DNA of 64,000 bases, taken from assembly GCA_903828675.1 (NCBI GenBank), contig CAIKND010000221.1:62001-126000 (forward strand), written 5' to 3'. Positions 49,706 to 59,026 of the stretch are shown one piece after another. Numbering within the stretch: the first letter of the stretch is position 1; each line of letters opens with the position of its first letter. This DNA is from an uncultured Acidobacteriaceae bacterium. Lineage in GTDB: Bacteria; Acidobacteriota; Terriglobia; Terriglobales; Acidobacteriaceae. Made by a program: the position numbers and the translations under genes. The notes under the pieces are model-generated. The model worked only from the letters and a program-made list of their open reading frames with translations, made no database searches and was not told where the DNA came from.

Positions 49706-50077
49706 ATGGCTTCAAATTCCTATTTTTCCTTGGCGGTTCTGTTCCTGGCGGCATTGGGTTTTGGGCTGGCCCCGCTGGTGCTGGCATGGCTATGGGGGAA
49801 GGCATTTTCACCCGCCAAGCCAAACGCGATCAAAAACTCCATTTACGAGTGCGGACTGGAGTCGAGGGGCGATGCCTGGATGCAGTTCCGCTCCGCCTAT
49901 TATCTTTACGCCATCATTTTTCTCATCTTCGACGTAGAGGCGGTTTTTTTGCTGCCGTTTGCCGTAGCGTTTACCGGCTTGGGCGCGGCAGCGTGCGGCG
50001 CCATGCTGGTGTTTGTGTTGATGCTGATTGAAGGGCTGGCGTGGGCCTGGGCCAAGGGCGTTCTTACGTGGGCGTAG
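49706..50077 (+). CDS. nuoA: NADH-quinone oxidoreductase subunit A
   Basis: YECGLESRGDAWMQFRSAYYLYAIIFLIFDVEAVFLLPFAV. Confidence 0.95.
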   Translation: MASNSYFSLAVLFLAALGFGLAPLVLAWLWGKAFSPAKPNAIKNSIYECGLESRGDAWMQFRSAYYLYAIIFLIFDVEAVFLLPFAVAFTGLGAAACGAMLVFVLMLIEGLAWAWAKGVLTWA

Positions 50078-50131
50078 AACAGAGATCAGGGGCACTCGGC
50101 AGGGAATTGGGAACCCAACAGGAGCAGAGCG

Positions 50132-50745
<614 letters not shown>

Positions 50746-50746
<1 letters not shown>

Positions 50747-51432
50747 TGAAGACGATGGAAGAGATCAAGGCGGCGATCGAGGCGGCCGCACCGGGAGCGG
50801 GAGTGGAGATTGTGCCCAATCCCAGCCCCAGCGGACAGCACTCGCTTAGAATCGCGCCCAGCCATGCCGTGGCGGTGGCGACGTTCCTTCGCGACGATGC
50901 GGAGCTTGCGCTCGATTTCCTGTCAAACGTGACCGGCGTGGACTGGCTGGACAAGGAAGTCACCGAAAAGGTGAAGGTAACGAGCACCGTTACCAAGACC
51001 GTGGATGACGTGGAACAGGATGTGGAAGAGACCGTCGAGGAAACCCGCAAGCGCGTTCAGCCGGGCTGCCTTGAGGTGGTCTATCACCTGTTCTCTTCAG
51101 CACTGAAGCACGGTCCGGTGATTTTGCGGATGAAGACGATGAACCGCACCGATCAGGTGGAGTTGCCGTCGCTGACGCCCATCTGGCGGTCGGCGGAGTT
51201 TCAGGAGCGCGAGGTCTTCGACCTCTATGGAGTTGTGTTCAAAGGGCACCCGGACCTTAGGCGGCTGCTGATGTGGGATGAGTTCAAGGACCATCCAATG
51301 CGTCGCGACTACGTCGATCCGGACGACTATGAGTACGAGCCCACGCCGCACGATGCCGTGTTGACGCGGGCTAACGCGCACAAGGCAGCGGAAGAGGCGA
51401 AAGCCAGGGAAGGGACGGGTGCCGGCCTATGA
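50746..51432 (+). CDS. nuoC: NADH-quinone oxidoreductase subunit C
   Basis: [49 protein letters not shown]; overlaps nuoB stop. Confidence 0.9.
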
Positions 51433-52604
51433 CGGATACTGCGTTCCGTCGGGAAAAGATGGAAGAGGGCTGGAACCGGCCGCCGCTCATCGAAGAGGAT
51501 GGCGAAGCGGAACTGCTGGAAGTGGCCATGGGGCCGCATCACCCCTCGACCCACGGCGTCTTCCGCATGGACCTGGCTTTGGACGGCGAGCGCGTGGTCC
51601 GCTTGAAGCCGGTGTTCGGTTACCTGCATCGCAATCACGAAAAGATTGCCGAAGGAATAAGCTATCTGGCTTCCATGCCGTATACCGACCGGCTGGACTA
51701 TATCTGTTCGCTCACCAACAACTGGGCCTATGCGCTGGCGGTTGAAAAGCTGGTGGGCCAGCAAGTGCCCGAGCGCGCCGAATACATTCGAGTCATCCTC
51801 GCGGAGTTCACTCGCATTCAGAATCACGCCTCGTCTATCGGTTTTCTGATTCAGGAGATGGGTGCCAGCGGCACGCCGCTCATGTACGCCTTCAGAGAGC
51901 GCGAGAAGATTCTGGATCTGTTCGAGGAACTGACCGGCTCGCGGATGATGTGCAACTACATGCGCTTCGGCGGCTGCCGCGTGGATACTTCAGCTGCCTG
52001 GCTGGATGCTGCGCGCAAGGTTGTCGACGGGTTGCCGGGCTTTGTGGACGAGTTTGAAAACCTGCTCAGCACCAATGAGATTCTGATGGCGCGCTGTCAG
52101 CGGGTCGGTATTCTGAGGCCGGAACTGGCGGTGAACGCCGGCATTACCGGGCCCATGCTGCGCGCCTCTGGGGTCAACTACGACATCCGCAAAGTCGATC
52201 ACTACGGCATCTACGACCGCTTCAAGTTCCGCGTGCCGCTGGGCGATCACGGCGACATCTACGACCGCTACATGGTGCGCATTCTGGAGATGCGGGAGTC
52301 CATCACGATTCTGAATCAGGCGCTGAGAGACATTCCCGGCGGCCCGATCATGGACGCCAAGGCGAAGATTCGCGGTTTCCGCCCCAAGCCGGGTGAGGCT
52401 TATGGACGCATTGAAGCGCCCAAGGGCGAGTTGGGCTTCTATCTCATTAGCGACGGCGGGCCGAACCCCTATCGCTACCGGGTGAGGCCGCCTAGTTTGA
52501 TTAACCTCACGGTGCTTGAGGATATGTGTCTGGGCAGCAACGTGGCCGATGTGGTGTTGATCTTCGGCAGCGTGGATATTGTGCTGGGAGAAGTGGATCG
52601 GTAG
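51429..52604 (+). CDS. nuoD: NADH-quinone oxidoreductase subunit D
   Basis: [21 protein letters not shown]...[52 protein letters not shown]. Confidence 0.95.
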   Translation: MTDTAFRREKMEEGWNRPPLIEEDGEAELLEVAMGPHHPSTHGVFRMDLALDGERVVRLKPVFGYLHRNHEKIAEGISYLASMPYTDRLDYICSLTNNWAYALAVEKLVGQQVPERAEYIRVILAEFTRIQNHASSIGFLIQEMGASGTPLMYAFREREKILDLFEELTGSRMMCNYMRFGGCRVDTSAAWLDAARKVVDGLPGFVDEFENLLSTNEILMARCQRVGILRPELAVNAGITGPMLRASGVNYDIRKVDHYGIYDRFKFRVPLGDHGDIYDRYMVRILEMRESITILNQALRDIPGGPIMDAKAKIRGFRPKPGEAYGRIEAPKGELGFYLISDGGPNPYRYRVRPPSLINLTVLEDMCLGSNVADVVLIFGSVDIVLGEVDR

Positions 52605-52609
52605 AAACC

Positions 52610-52682
52610 AGTTCAAAGTTCATAGTTCGCAGTTCAAAGTTGAAAGCATGCGACCAAGAATGTGAACTATGAACTGCGAACT
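52610..52682. repeat. Inverted pair of heptanucleotide arrays between nuoD and nuoI
   Basis: AGTTCAA AGTTCAT AGTTCGC AGTTCAA AGTTGAA - 16 bp - GTGAACT ATGAACT GCGAACT. Confidence 0.75.
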
Positions 52683-52697
52683 TGATGGAGGTTTCAT

Positions 52698-53306
52698 TTG
52701 CTGGGCGAGGGAATACTGAAGGGAATGGCGGAGACGGCAAGAAACTTTGTCGGTAGCTATTTTTCCGCGGAGCGGATGACTACGGTCGAGTATCCGGAAG
52801 AGCGGATCGCGCCGATCGAAGCCGCGCGCGTCTTCCCTTTTCTGGTGTACGACACGGAAAACTGGGAGGCTGGGCTGCGCTGCGTCGCCTGCCAGATTTG
52901 CGAAAAGGAATGCCCGCCCAAGTGTATCTTCATCGAGAAGAGCAAGGACAAGAAACCAGACGCAATCGGCAAGCCGCAGTTTTATCCCACCCGCTTCGAC
53001 ATCGATATTTCGGTCTGCATGAGCTGCCAGATTTGCGTTGAAGTGTGCCCGTTTGAGGCCATCAAGATGGACAACGTGTTCGAACTGGCCACGGATGACC
53101 GCTTTGGCGGCCTGCTGCTGGACCGCAAGGAACTGGCCAAGTCGAACGAGTACTACCACGGGATTCACCCAACCGAGGCCGCCCGCGTGGATGCGCGGCT
53201 GGCTGCGGAAAAGGTCAAGGCGGATGCCAAGTCAACGGCCGCGGTGGTCGCTTCGGCCGTCAAGGGCGCCGAACGACCGGCGCCGCCGGCTGCGGGAGGA
53301 GTCTAG
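52698..53306 (+). CDS. nuoI: NADH-quinone oxidoreductase subunit I
   Basis: CVACQICEKECPPKC and CMSCQICVEVCPFEAI 4Fe-4S motifs; TTG start after GGAGG. Confidence 0.9.
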   Translation: MLGEGILKGMAETARNFVGSYFSAERMTTVEYPEERIAPIEAARVFPFLVYDTENWEAGLRCVACQICEKECPPKCIFIEKSKDKKPDAIGKPQFYPTRFDIDISVCMSCQICVEVCPFEAIKMDNVFELATDDRFGGLLLDRKELAKSNEYYHGIHPTEAARVDARLAAEKVKADAKSTAAVVASAVKGAERPAPPAAGGV

Positions 53307-53309
53307 CCA

Positions 53310-54485
53310 ATGATCGTCTGGATGGATCAGTTCTTCGTGCTCCTAAGAAATTGGCTGGTAGGGTTTTTGCCCGTATCCCTGCAAGGGTTTGCGGGTGTGC
53401 TGCTGAGCGTGGTGACCATTGTTCTCCTTTTTCCGGCGCTGTTTGCCCTGGCCGTCTGGCTGGAGCGCAAGGGACTGGGACGCATGCAGAACCGGCTGGG
53501 GCCGAATCGTGTGGGGCCGTTTGGGCTGCTGCAGCCGATCGCCGATGGCATCAAATCGCTGACCAAGGAAGACATTGTTCCGCTCAGCGCCGATGCGCCG
53601 GTGCATTTTCTGGCTCCGGTCGTCCTGGTGGTTGCTGTCTTTATGGGCTTCGCCGTGCTGCCCATGGGACGCAACATGGTGCTGGTGGACATGGACGCTG
53701 GGCTGCTGTTCTACTTCGCCATGGGTGCGTCCACGGAGTTGGCCGTCTTCATGGCGGGCTGGTCGAGCCGCAACAAATATTCGCTGCTCGGAGCCATGCG
53801 CGCCGTGGCCCAGATGATCAGCTACGAAGTGGTGCTGCTACTTTCCAGTGTGGCCGTGGTCATGATCTCCGGCTCGCTCTCGCTTACCAAGATTGTTGAA
53901 GCGCAGAACCACTACACCTGGGGATTGCCGCACTGGTACATCTTTACGCCCTGGGGATTGGCGGGCTTCATCATGTACGCCATCGCGGCAACGGCCGAAA
54001 CCAACCGCTCCCCCTTCGATCTGCCAGAAGGCGAATCGGAACTGGTGGCCGGATACCATACCGAATACTCAGGCTTCAAATTCGCGCTCTTCTTTCTCGG
54101 CGAGTACCTGGCCATGTTCTCCATCTCCGGCCTCGGCTCCACGCTGTTTCTGGGCGGATGGTCCGCGCCCTTTTCGTTCCTCACCTGGGTCCCGTCCTGG
54201 ATCTGGTTTTTCTCGAAATTGATGCTTTCGGTCTTCGTCTTCATTTGGATGCGCGGAACGCTGCCCCGCCTGCGGCAAGATCAACTAATGAACTTCGCCT
54301 GGAAGTTTGTGCTGCCCTTCACACTGCTCAACCTGATGGTGACCGCGCTTTGGCGCTTCATGGGCGAGGGATGGGAGCGCTGGGTCGTCTGCTCGGCGAT
54401 TCTGGTGGTGGTCTACGTTGTCATGGCGAGGGTGAGTTTGTATAAGGAACACATCCGGCCAAGGAGATACCGCTATGCCGATTAG
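53310..54485 (+). CDS. nuoH: NADH-quinone oxidoreductase subunit H
   Basis: LERKGLGRMQNRLGPNRVGPFGLLQPIADGIKSLTKEDIVP; AETNRSPFDLPEGESELVAGYHTEYSG. Confidence 0.95.
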   Translation: MIVWMDQFFVLLRNWLVGFLPVSLQGFAGVLLSVVTIVLLFPALFALAVWLERKGLGRMQNRLGPNRVGPFGLLQPIADGIKSLTKEDIVPLSADAPVHFLAPVVLVVAVFMGFAVLPMGRNMVLVDMDAGLLFYFAMGASTELAVFMAGWSSRNKYSLLGAMRAVAQMISYEVVLLLSSVAVVMISGSLSLTKIVEAQNHYTWGLPHWYIFTPWGLAGFIMYAIAATAETNRSPFDLPEGESELVAGYHTEYSGFKFALFFLGEYLAMFSISGLGSTLFLGGWSAPFSFLTWVPSWIWFFSKLMLSVFVFIWMRGTLPRLRQDQLMNFAWKFVLPFTLLNLMVTALWRFMGEGWERWVVCSAILVVVYVVMARVSLYKEHIRPRRYRYAD

Positions 54486-54524
54486 CATTTGCCGGACCGA
54501 TATCATCGCGATGGACTCTGAGAT

Positions 54525-54550
54525 CCCAGGTCTCAAAAGCGAGACGTGGG
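54525..54550. repeat. GGTCTC/GAGACC hairpin inside the nuo operon
   Basis: CCCAGGTCTC aaaagc GAGACGTGGG. Confidence 0.7.
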
Positions 54551-54587
54551 CCACCCGGATGAGTACAGACGGAAAGGGAAACTGTCG

Positions 54588-55088
54588 ATGAGCCCTGTCT
54601 TCTATCTAATTTCAGCCATGACGGTGGCCGGCGGTCTGGCGGCGGTGCTGCTTAAGAACACGGTGCATTGCGCGCTAGCCCTCACCGTGGCCTTTGCCGG
54701 ACTGGCGTTGCTGTTCCTGCAGCTTGACGCGCAGTTCGCCGGCTTTGCGCAGATTCTGGTTTATATTGGCGCGGTCGCCATCCTGGTTGTGTTTGCGATT
54801 CTGCTCACGCGCGGTTCTGAAACTCCCAAGGACGGCGTTTACAGCCGCAACTGGCCCATCGGCCTGGTGATTGCAGCGGCGGTGTTTTCAGTGCTGGGTT
54901 GGGCGGTGCTGCAAAGCGCGCGTGTTCTGCCCAATGAGACGGCCGTGCCCAAGGTGACGGTTCTGGATATCGGCAACGCCCTGGTGGGCCGCTACGTTTT
55001 GCCGCTTGAAATTGTGGCCCTGCTGCTGACTGCCGCCACCATCGGCGCGGTCATCGTGGCCCTGCATGAGAAAGAAGGGGCCAAATGA
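54588..55088 (+). CDS. nuoJ: NADH-quinone oxidoreductase subunit J
   Basis: NuoJ-like hydrophobic ORF; QFAGFAQILVYIGAVAILVVFAILLT; start taken at MSPVF (ATG 54588), ORF track start is 54546. Confidence 0.9.
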   Translation: MSPVFYLISAMTVAGGLAAVLLKNTVHCALALTVAFAGLALLFLQLDAQFAGFAQILVYIGAVAILVVFAILLTRGSETPKDGVYSRNWPIGLVIAAAVFSVLGWAVLQSARVLPNETAVPKVTVLDIGNALVGRYVLPLEIVALLLTAATIGAVIVALHEKEGAK

Positions 55089-55396
55089 CGCCGCTTACTG
55101 GATATCTTCTGGTCGCAGCCTTGCTGTTCGCCATCGGACTGGCCGGCGCGCTCACACGGCGCAACGCCATCCTGGTGCTAATCGGCATTGAACTGATGCT
55201 GAACGCGGCCAATCTCAATCTGATCGCCTTCTGGCGTTACGGGCCTCATCCGGAGGCGCTTACCGGCATGATGTTCGCCATCTTCTCCATCGCCGTGGCT
55301 GCGGCTGAAGCTGCGGTAGGACTTGGACTGGTGATTTCCATTCATCGCCACGCGCACACCACCGATCTGGACAACATGAACAGGATGAAGGGGTGA
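55085..55396 (+). CDS. nuoK: NADH-quinone oxidoreductase subunit K
   Basis: RRNAILVLIGIELMLNAANLNLIAF; ATGA overlap with nuoJ. Confidence 0.95.
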   Translation: MTPLTGYLLVAALLFAIGLAGALTRRNAILVLIGIELMLNAANLNLIAFWRYGPHPEALTGMMFAIFSIAVAAAEAAVGLGLVISIHRHAHTTDLDNMNRMKG

Positions 55397-55400
55397 GCGC

Positions 55401-57500
55401 ATGATGATGCAAGAAGAAGCAGCAGTCGCGTTTTCTCCGCTCACACAGTGTTATGGGGGATCGTCGTTTGCGGCCCATATGCTGTGGCTGATTCCCGCAC
55501 TTCCGATCATTGCCGCAGGTGCAATTGCTCTGCTGAAGCAGCCCCGCCGCAAAACTTCCGCCACCCTGGCTATCGGTTCTCTGAGTTTCTCGCTGCTGCT
55601 CTCGCTGGTGGCATTTGGCCAGGTTTTGATGGATTGGGCGTATGGAGACTACGGAAGCCGCGAGACCGTAAACCTCACCTGGTTCCAAGTGGGCGCCATC
55701 CACGTAGACCTCGGCTGGGTGCTCGATCCGCTTTCGGCCATCATGCTGGTCATGGTCAGCTTCGTCGGCCTGCTCATCTTTATCTACTCGACCGGCTACA
55801 TGGCCCACGACGAGAACTACACGCGCTTCTTCTGCTTCCTCTCGCTGTTTGCAGGAGCCATGCTGGGTGTAGTGATCTCGAACAGCCTTCTGCTCCTGTT
55901 TATGTGCTGGGAGTTGGTTGGCCTTACATCGTATCTGCTCATCGGCTTCTGGTATCAGAAGCCATCGGCTGCAGCCGCCGCCAAGAAGGCTTTCCTCACC
56001 ACGCGCGTCGGCGACATTTTCTTTCTGCTAGGCATGGTCTGGTTGTTCGCGCAAACCGGCACGCTGCTCTTCTATAACAACGGTGGCGGCTCCATGGAGC
56101 ACGTCGCTCTGAGCGCACTGCTGGCGCAGCCTGCCGCACTCGGCCTCACCGCAGCGGGCGCAATTGGCCTGCTGATCTTTGCCGGAGCAGCGGGCAAGAG
56201 CGGCCAGCTTCCCCTGCACGTCTGGCTACCGGACGCGATGGAGGGCCCCACGCCCGTCTCCGCTCTCATTCACGCAGCCACCATGGTTGCCGCTGGCGTC
56301 TACCTCATCGCCCGCGTTTATCCGCTGATGCAGGCCGGAGCACTTGCCGGCGGCACCACGACAGCCCTCACGGTCGTCACCTGGGTGGGCGCGTCAACAG
56401 CCGTTTTTGCCGCGCTCATCGCCGTTGCGCAGAACGACATCAAGCGCATCCTGGCCTACTCCACCGTTTCGCAGCTCGGCTACATGATGGCCGGGCTGGG
56501 CATGGGCGGCGTTGCTGTAGGCATGTTCCACCTGATCACGCACGCCTTCTTCAAGGCGCTGCTCTTTATGGGCGCGGGCTCGGTGATTCACGGCTGCCAC
56601 GAGGAGCAGGACATCCGCCGCATGGGCGGCCTCAAGGCCGATATGCCGCTCACTTTCATCACCTACTCCATAGGTATGCTGGCCCTCTGCGGCTTTCCTA
56701 TCTTTTTCTCTGGCTTCTGGTCAAAGGACGGCATTCTCGAAGCCGCGCAGCACTGGAGCGTGGCCAAGGCTCCGTTTTACATGCTCGTCTTTGGCGCGCT
56801 TCTGACCGCGTTTTACATGACCCGCCAGGTTGCGTACGTCTTCTTTGACCACTGGCGCGGCCACAAGCCGGCGCACGAAAGCCCAGCGGTAATGACGGTT
56901 CCGCTGGCGATTCTGGCCTTCTTCGCAATCACGCTGGGCGCGCTCGGCACTCCGGTCTGGCCGTGGTTCCGTGCCTTCCTGGATGGACGCGCGGCAGGCT
57001 TCGACCTGCACGGTTTTGCCGAGCCGGGCCTGCTGGCGCTGATGACGACATCGACGCTGGTTGTATTTCTAGGGCTCGGAGTGGGTTGGCGGCTCTACGG
57101 CAACAAATCCACCAGGCCTGAAGCCAAGGATGCACTGGAAAATGCAGTTCCCTGGGTCTGGGCTGTACTCCGCGACCGTTTCTATGTGGATGAGCTATAC
57201 GGAGTGACGGTGATTGCGTTTTATGCGTGGTGGGGACGGGTTGCCGACTGGCTCGACCGCCATGTTTGGGGCGGCGCGGTTACTGGAGTGGCCTGGTCTT
57301 TTGGCCTGTGGGCGCGGCTGAGCCGCTTTCTCGACACCAACGTGGTGGACGGCAGCTTCGACAAAGGCTGCGAAGAGCTTTCAGCCGGCGGCGGACTGCT
57401 CTCGCGGGTGCAGAGTGGCCGCGTCCAAGCCTATCTCAGAATCCTGGCGCTCGCCGTTGTGGCGCTGGCAGCAGTTTTGATCTGGAGCGCCCGGCCATGA
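55401..57500 (+). CDS. nuoL: NADH-quinone oxidoreductase subunit L
   Basis: CWELVGLTSYLLIGFWYQKPSAAAAAKKAF; GAAGKSGQLPLHVWLPDAMEGPTPVSALIHAATMV. Confidence 0.95.
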   Translation: MMMQEEAAVAFSPLTQCYGGSSFAAHMLWLIPALPIIAAGAIALLKQPRRKTSATLAIGSLSFSLLLSLVAFGQVLMDWAYGDYGSRETVNLTWFQVGAIHVDLGWVLDPLSAIMLVMVSFVGLLIFIYSTGYMAHDENYTRFFCFLSLFAGAMLGVVISNSLLLLFMCWELVGLTSYLLIGFWYQKPSAAAAAKKAFLTTRVGDIFFLLGMVWLFAQTGTLLFYNNGGGSMEHVALSALLAQPAALGLTAAGAIGLLIFAGAAGKSGQLPLHVWLPDAMEGPTPVSALIHAATMVAAGVYLIARVYPLMQAGALAGGTTTALTVVTWVGASTAVFAALIAVAQNDIKRILAYSTVSQLGYMMAGLGMGGVAVGMFHLITHAFFKALLFMGAGSVIHGCHEEQDIRRMGGLKADMPLTFITYSIGMLALCGFPIFFSGFWSKDGILEAAQHWSVAKAPFYMLVFGALLTAFYMTRQVAYVFFDHWRGHKPAHESPAVMTVPLAILAFFAITLGALGTPVWPWFRAFLDGRAAGFDLHGFAEPGLLALMTTSTLVVFLGLGVGWRLYGNKSTRPEAKDALENAVPWVWAVLRDRFYVDELYGVTVIAFYAWWGRVADWLDRHVWGGAVTGVAWSFGLWARLSRFLDTNVVDGSFDKGCEELSAGGGLLSRVQSGRVQAYLRILALAVVALAAVLIWSARP

Positions 57501-59026
57501 ACGAATTTTCGACCGGAATTCCTTTATTGTCGCTGTTGACCGGGTTGCCCCTCATCGGGGCGGCTATTGCGCTCTGGTCCGGCAAACACGCGCGTGCCGT
57601 GGCCCTGATCACAACCATGTCCAGCCTGATGCTGGCCTTGCTGGTTTGGACCCGCCTGCCCGTGAGCGGCGGCATGGGACTGGTTGAGCAGTTGGCCTGG
57701 GCGCCTTCTCTTGGCATCGAATATCACCTCGGCGTCGATGGCTTGGGCGCGCTGATGCTGGTGCTCTCGGCGATTGTCACCCTCATGTCCGTCGATGCGG
57801 CGCACCGCGTGCATCACCAGCCCAACCTCTACTTCGCACTGGTGCTGGTGCTCGAGTCCGGCCTGTTCGGCTCCTTCACGGCGCTGAACTTCTTCCACTG
57901 GTTCTTGTTCTGGGAACTGAGCCTCATCCCTGCCTTCTTTCTCATCAAGCTCTGGGGCGGCCCCCGGCGTGGCCCGGCGGCTACGCAGTTCTTCGTCTAC
58001 ACCATGGCCGGGTCGGTGGCGCTGTTGGTTGCGTTCCTCGCCATCTTTGTTTCCACCGGCAGCATGGACTTCGGCCACTTGACCCTGCTCGCATCCACCG
58101 GCGAACTTGAGCAAATGGTCACGGCGCATCTCGGCCCGGTCAGCTTGTGGCTGGCCATCGGCGTCCTCGCCGGATTCGCGGTCAAAGTCCCCATGTTTCC
58201 GTTCCACACCTGGCTGCCCGCCGCGTACGCTGAGGCGCCTTCTCCGGTAACCATGCTGCTCACCGGCGCCATGTCCAAGATGGGCGTCTACGGATTGCTG
58301 CGGATCGCCATTCCGCTCTTCGGCCCGCAAATCGCCCAGATCCGCACGCCGCTTCTCGTCCTGGCCGTCGCTACTATCGTGATGGGCGCGTGGGCTGCGG
58401 TGGCGCAGAAAGACCTCAAGCGCGTCTTCGCCTACTCCTCGGTAAACCACCTGGGCTATTGCCTGCTTGGCATCTTTGCGCTGGCGGTTCCGTCTGCTGG
58501 CGCGGCGGCACAGGCCAGTCAGGCGGCTGCGCTCAACGGCGTCATCCTTCAGATGTTCAATCACGGCATCACGGCGGCGGCGCTCTTCTGGTTTGTCGCC
58601 ATGATCCAGATGCGCTCCGGTGGCGGCCGCGGCATCGACGACTTCGGCGGCCTGCGCAAGCCCGCTCCGGTCTTCGCCGGTCTCATGGGCATTGCGCTCT
58701 TTTCGTCCCTCGGCCTGCCCGGACTCAACGGTTTTGTCGGCGAGTTCCTGATCTTTCGCGGCGTCTTTCCGCTGGCGTGGGTGGCGGCTACGGTTTCCAT
58801 TCTCGGCCTGCTGGTCACGGCGGCTGTCATTCTCACCGTCATTCAAAAGGTCTTCAGCGGTCCCGTCCCCGAGCGGTGGGCCGCCTTTCCCGATCTGCAC
58901 CACGGTGAGCGCCTGGCGCTGGCCCCGGTCATCGGCCTCATGCTCCTCCTGGGCCTTGTGCCCCAAGTCATTGTGGACAGCGTGAACCCTACGGTTCTTA
59001 ACCTGCTGGCGCACTGGAGATTTTAG
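57497..59026 (+). CDS. nuoM: NADH-quinone oxidoreductase subunit M (first copy)
   Basis: FWELSLIPAFFLIKLWGG; FAVKVPMFPFHTWLPAAYAEAPSPVTMLLTGAMSKMG. Confidence 0.92.
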   Translation: MNEFSTGIPLLSLLTGLPLIGAAIALWSGKHARAVALITTMSSLMLALLVWTRLPVSGGMGLVEQLAWAPSLGIEYHLGVDGLGALMLVLSAIVTLMSVDAAHRVHHQPNLYFALVLVLESGLFGSFTALNFFHWFLFWELSLIPAFFLIKLWGGPRRGPAATQFFVYTMAGSVALLVAFLAIFVSTGSMDFGHLTLLASTGELEQMVTAHLGPVSLWLAIGVLAGFAVKVPMFPFHTWLPAAYAEAPSPVTMLLTGAMSKMGVYGLLRIAIPLFGPQIAQIRTPLLVLAVATIVMGAWAAVAQKDLKRVFAYSSVNHLGYCLLGIFALAVPSAGAAAQASQAAALNGVILQMFNHGITAAALFWFVAMIQMRSGGGRGIDDFGGLRKPAPVFAGLMGIALFSSLGLPGLNGFVGEFLIFRGVFPLAWVAATVSILGLLVTAAVILTVIQKVFSGPVPERWAAFPDLHHGERLALAPVIGLMLLLGLVPQVIVDSVNPTVLNLLAHWRF

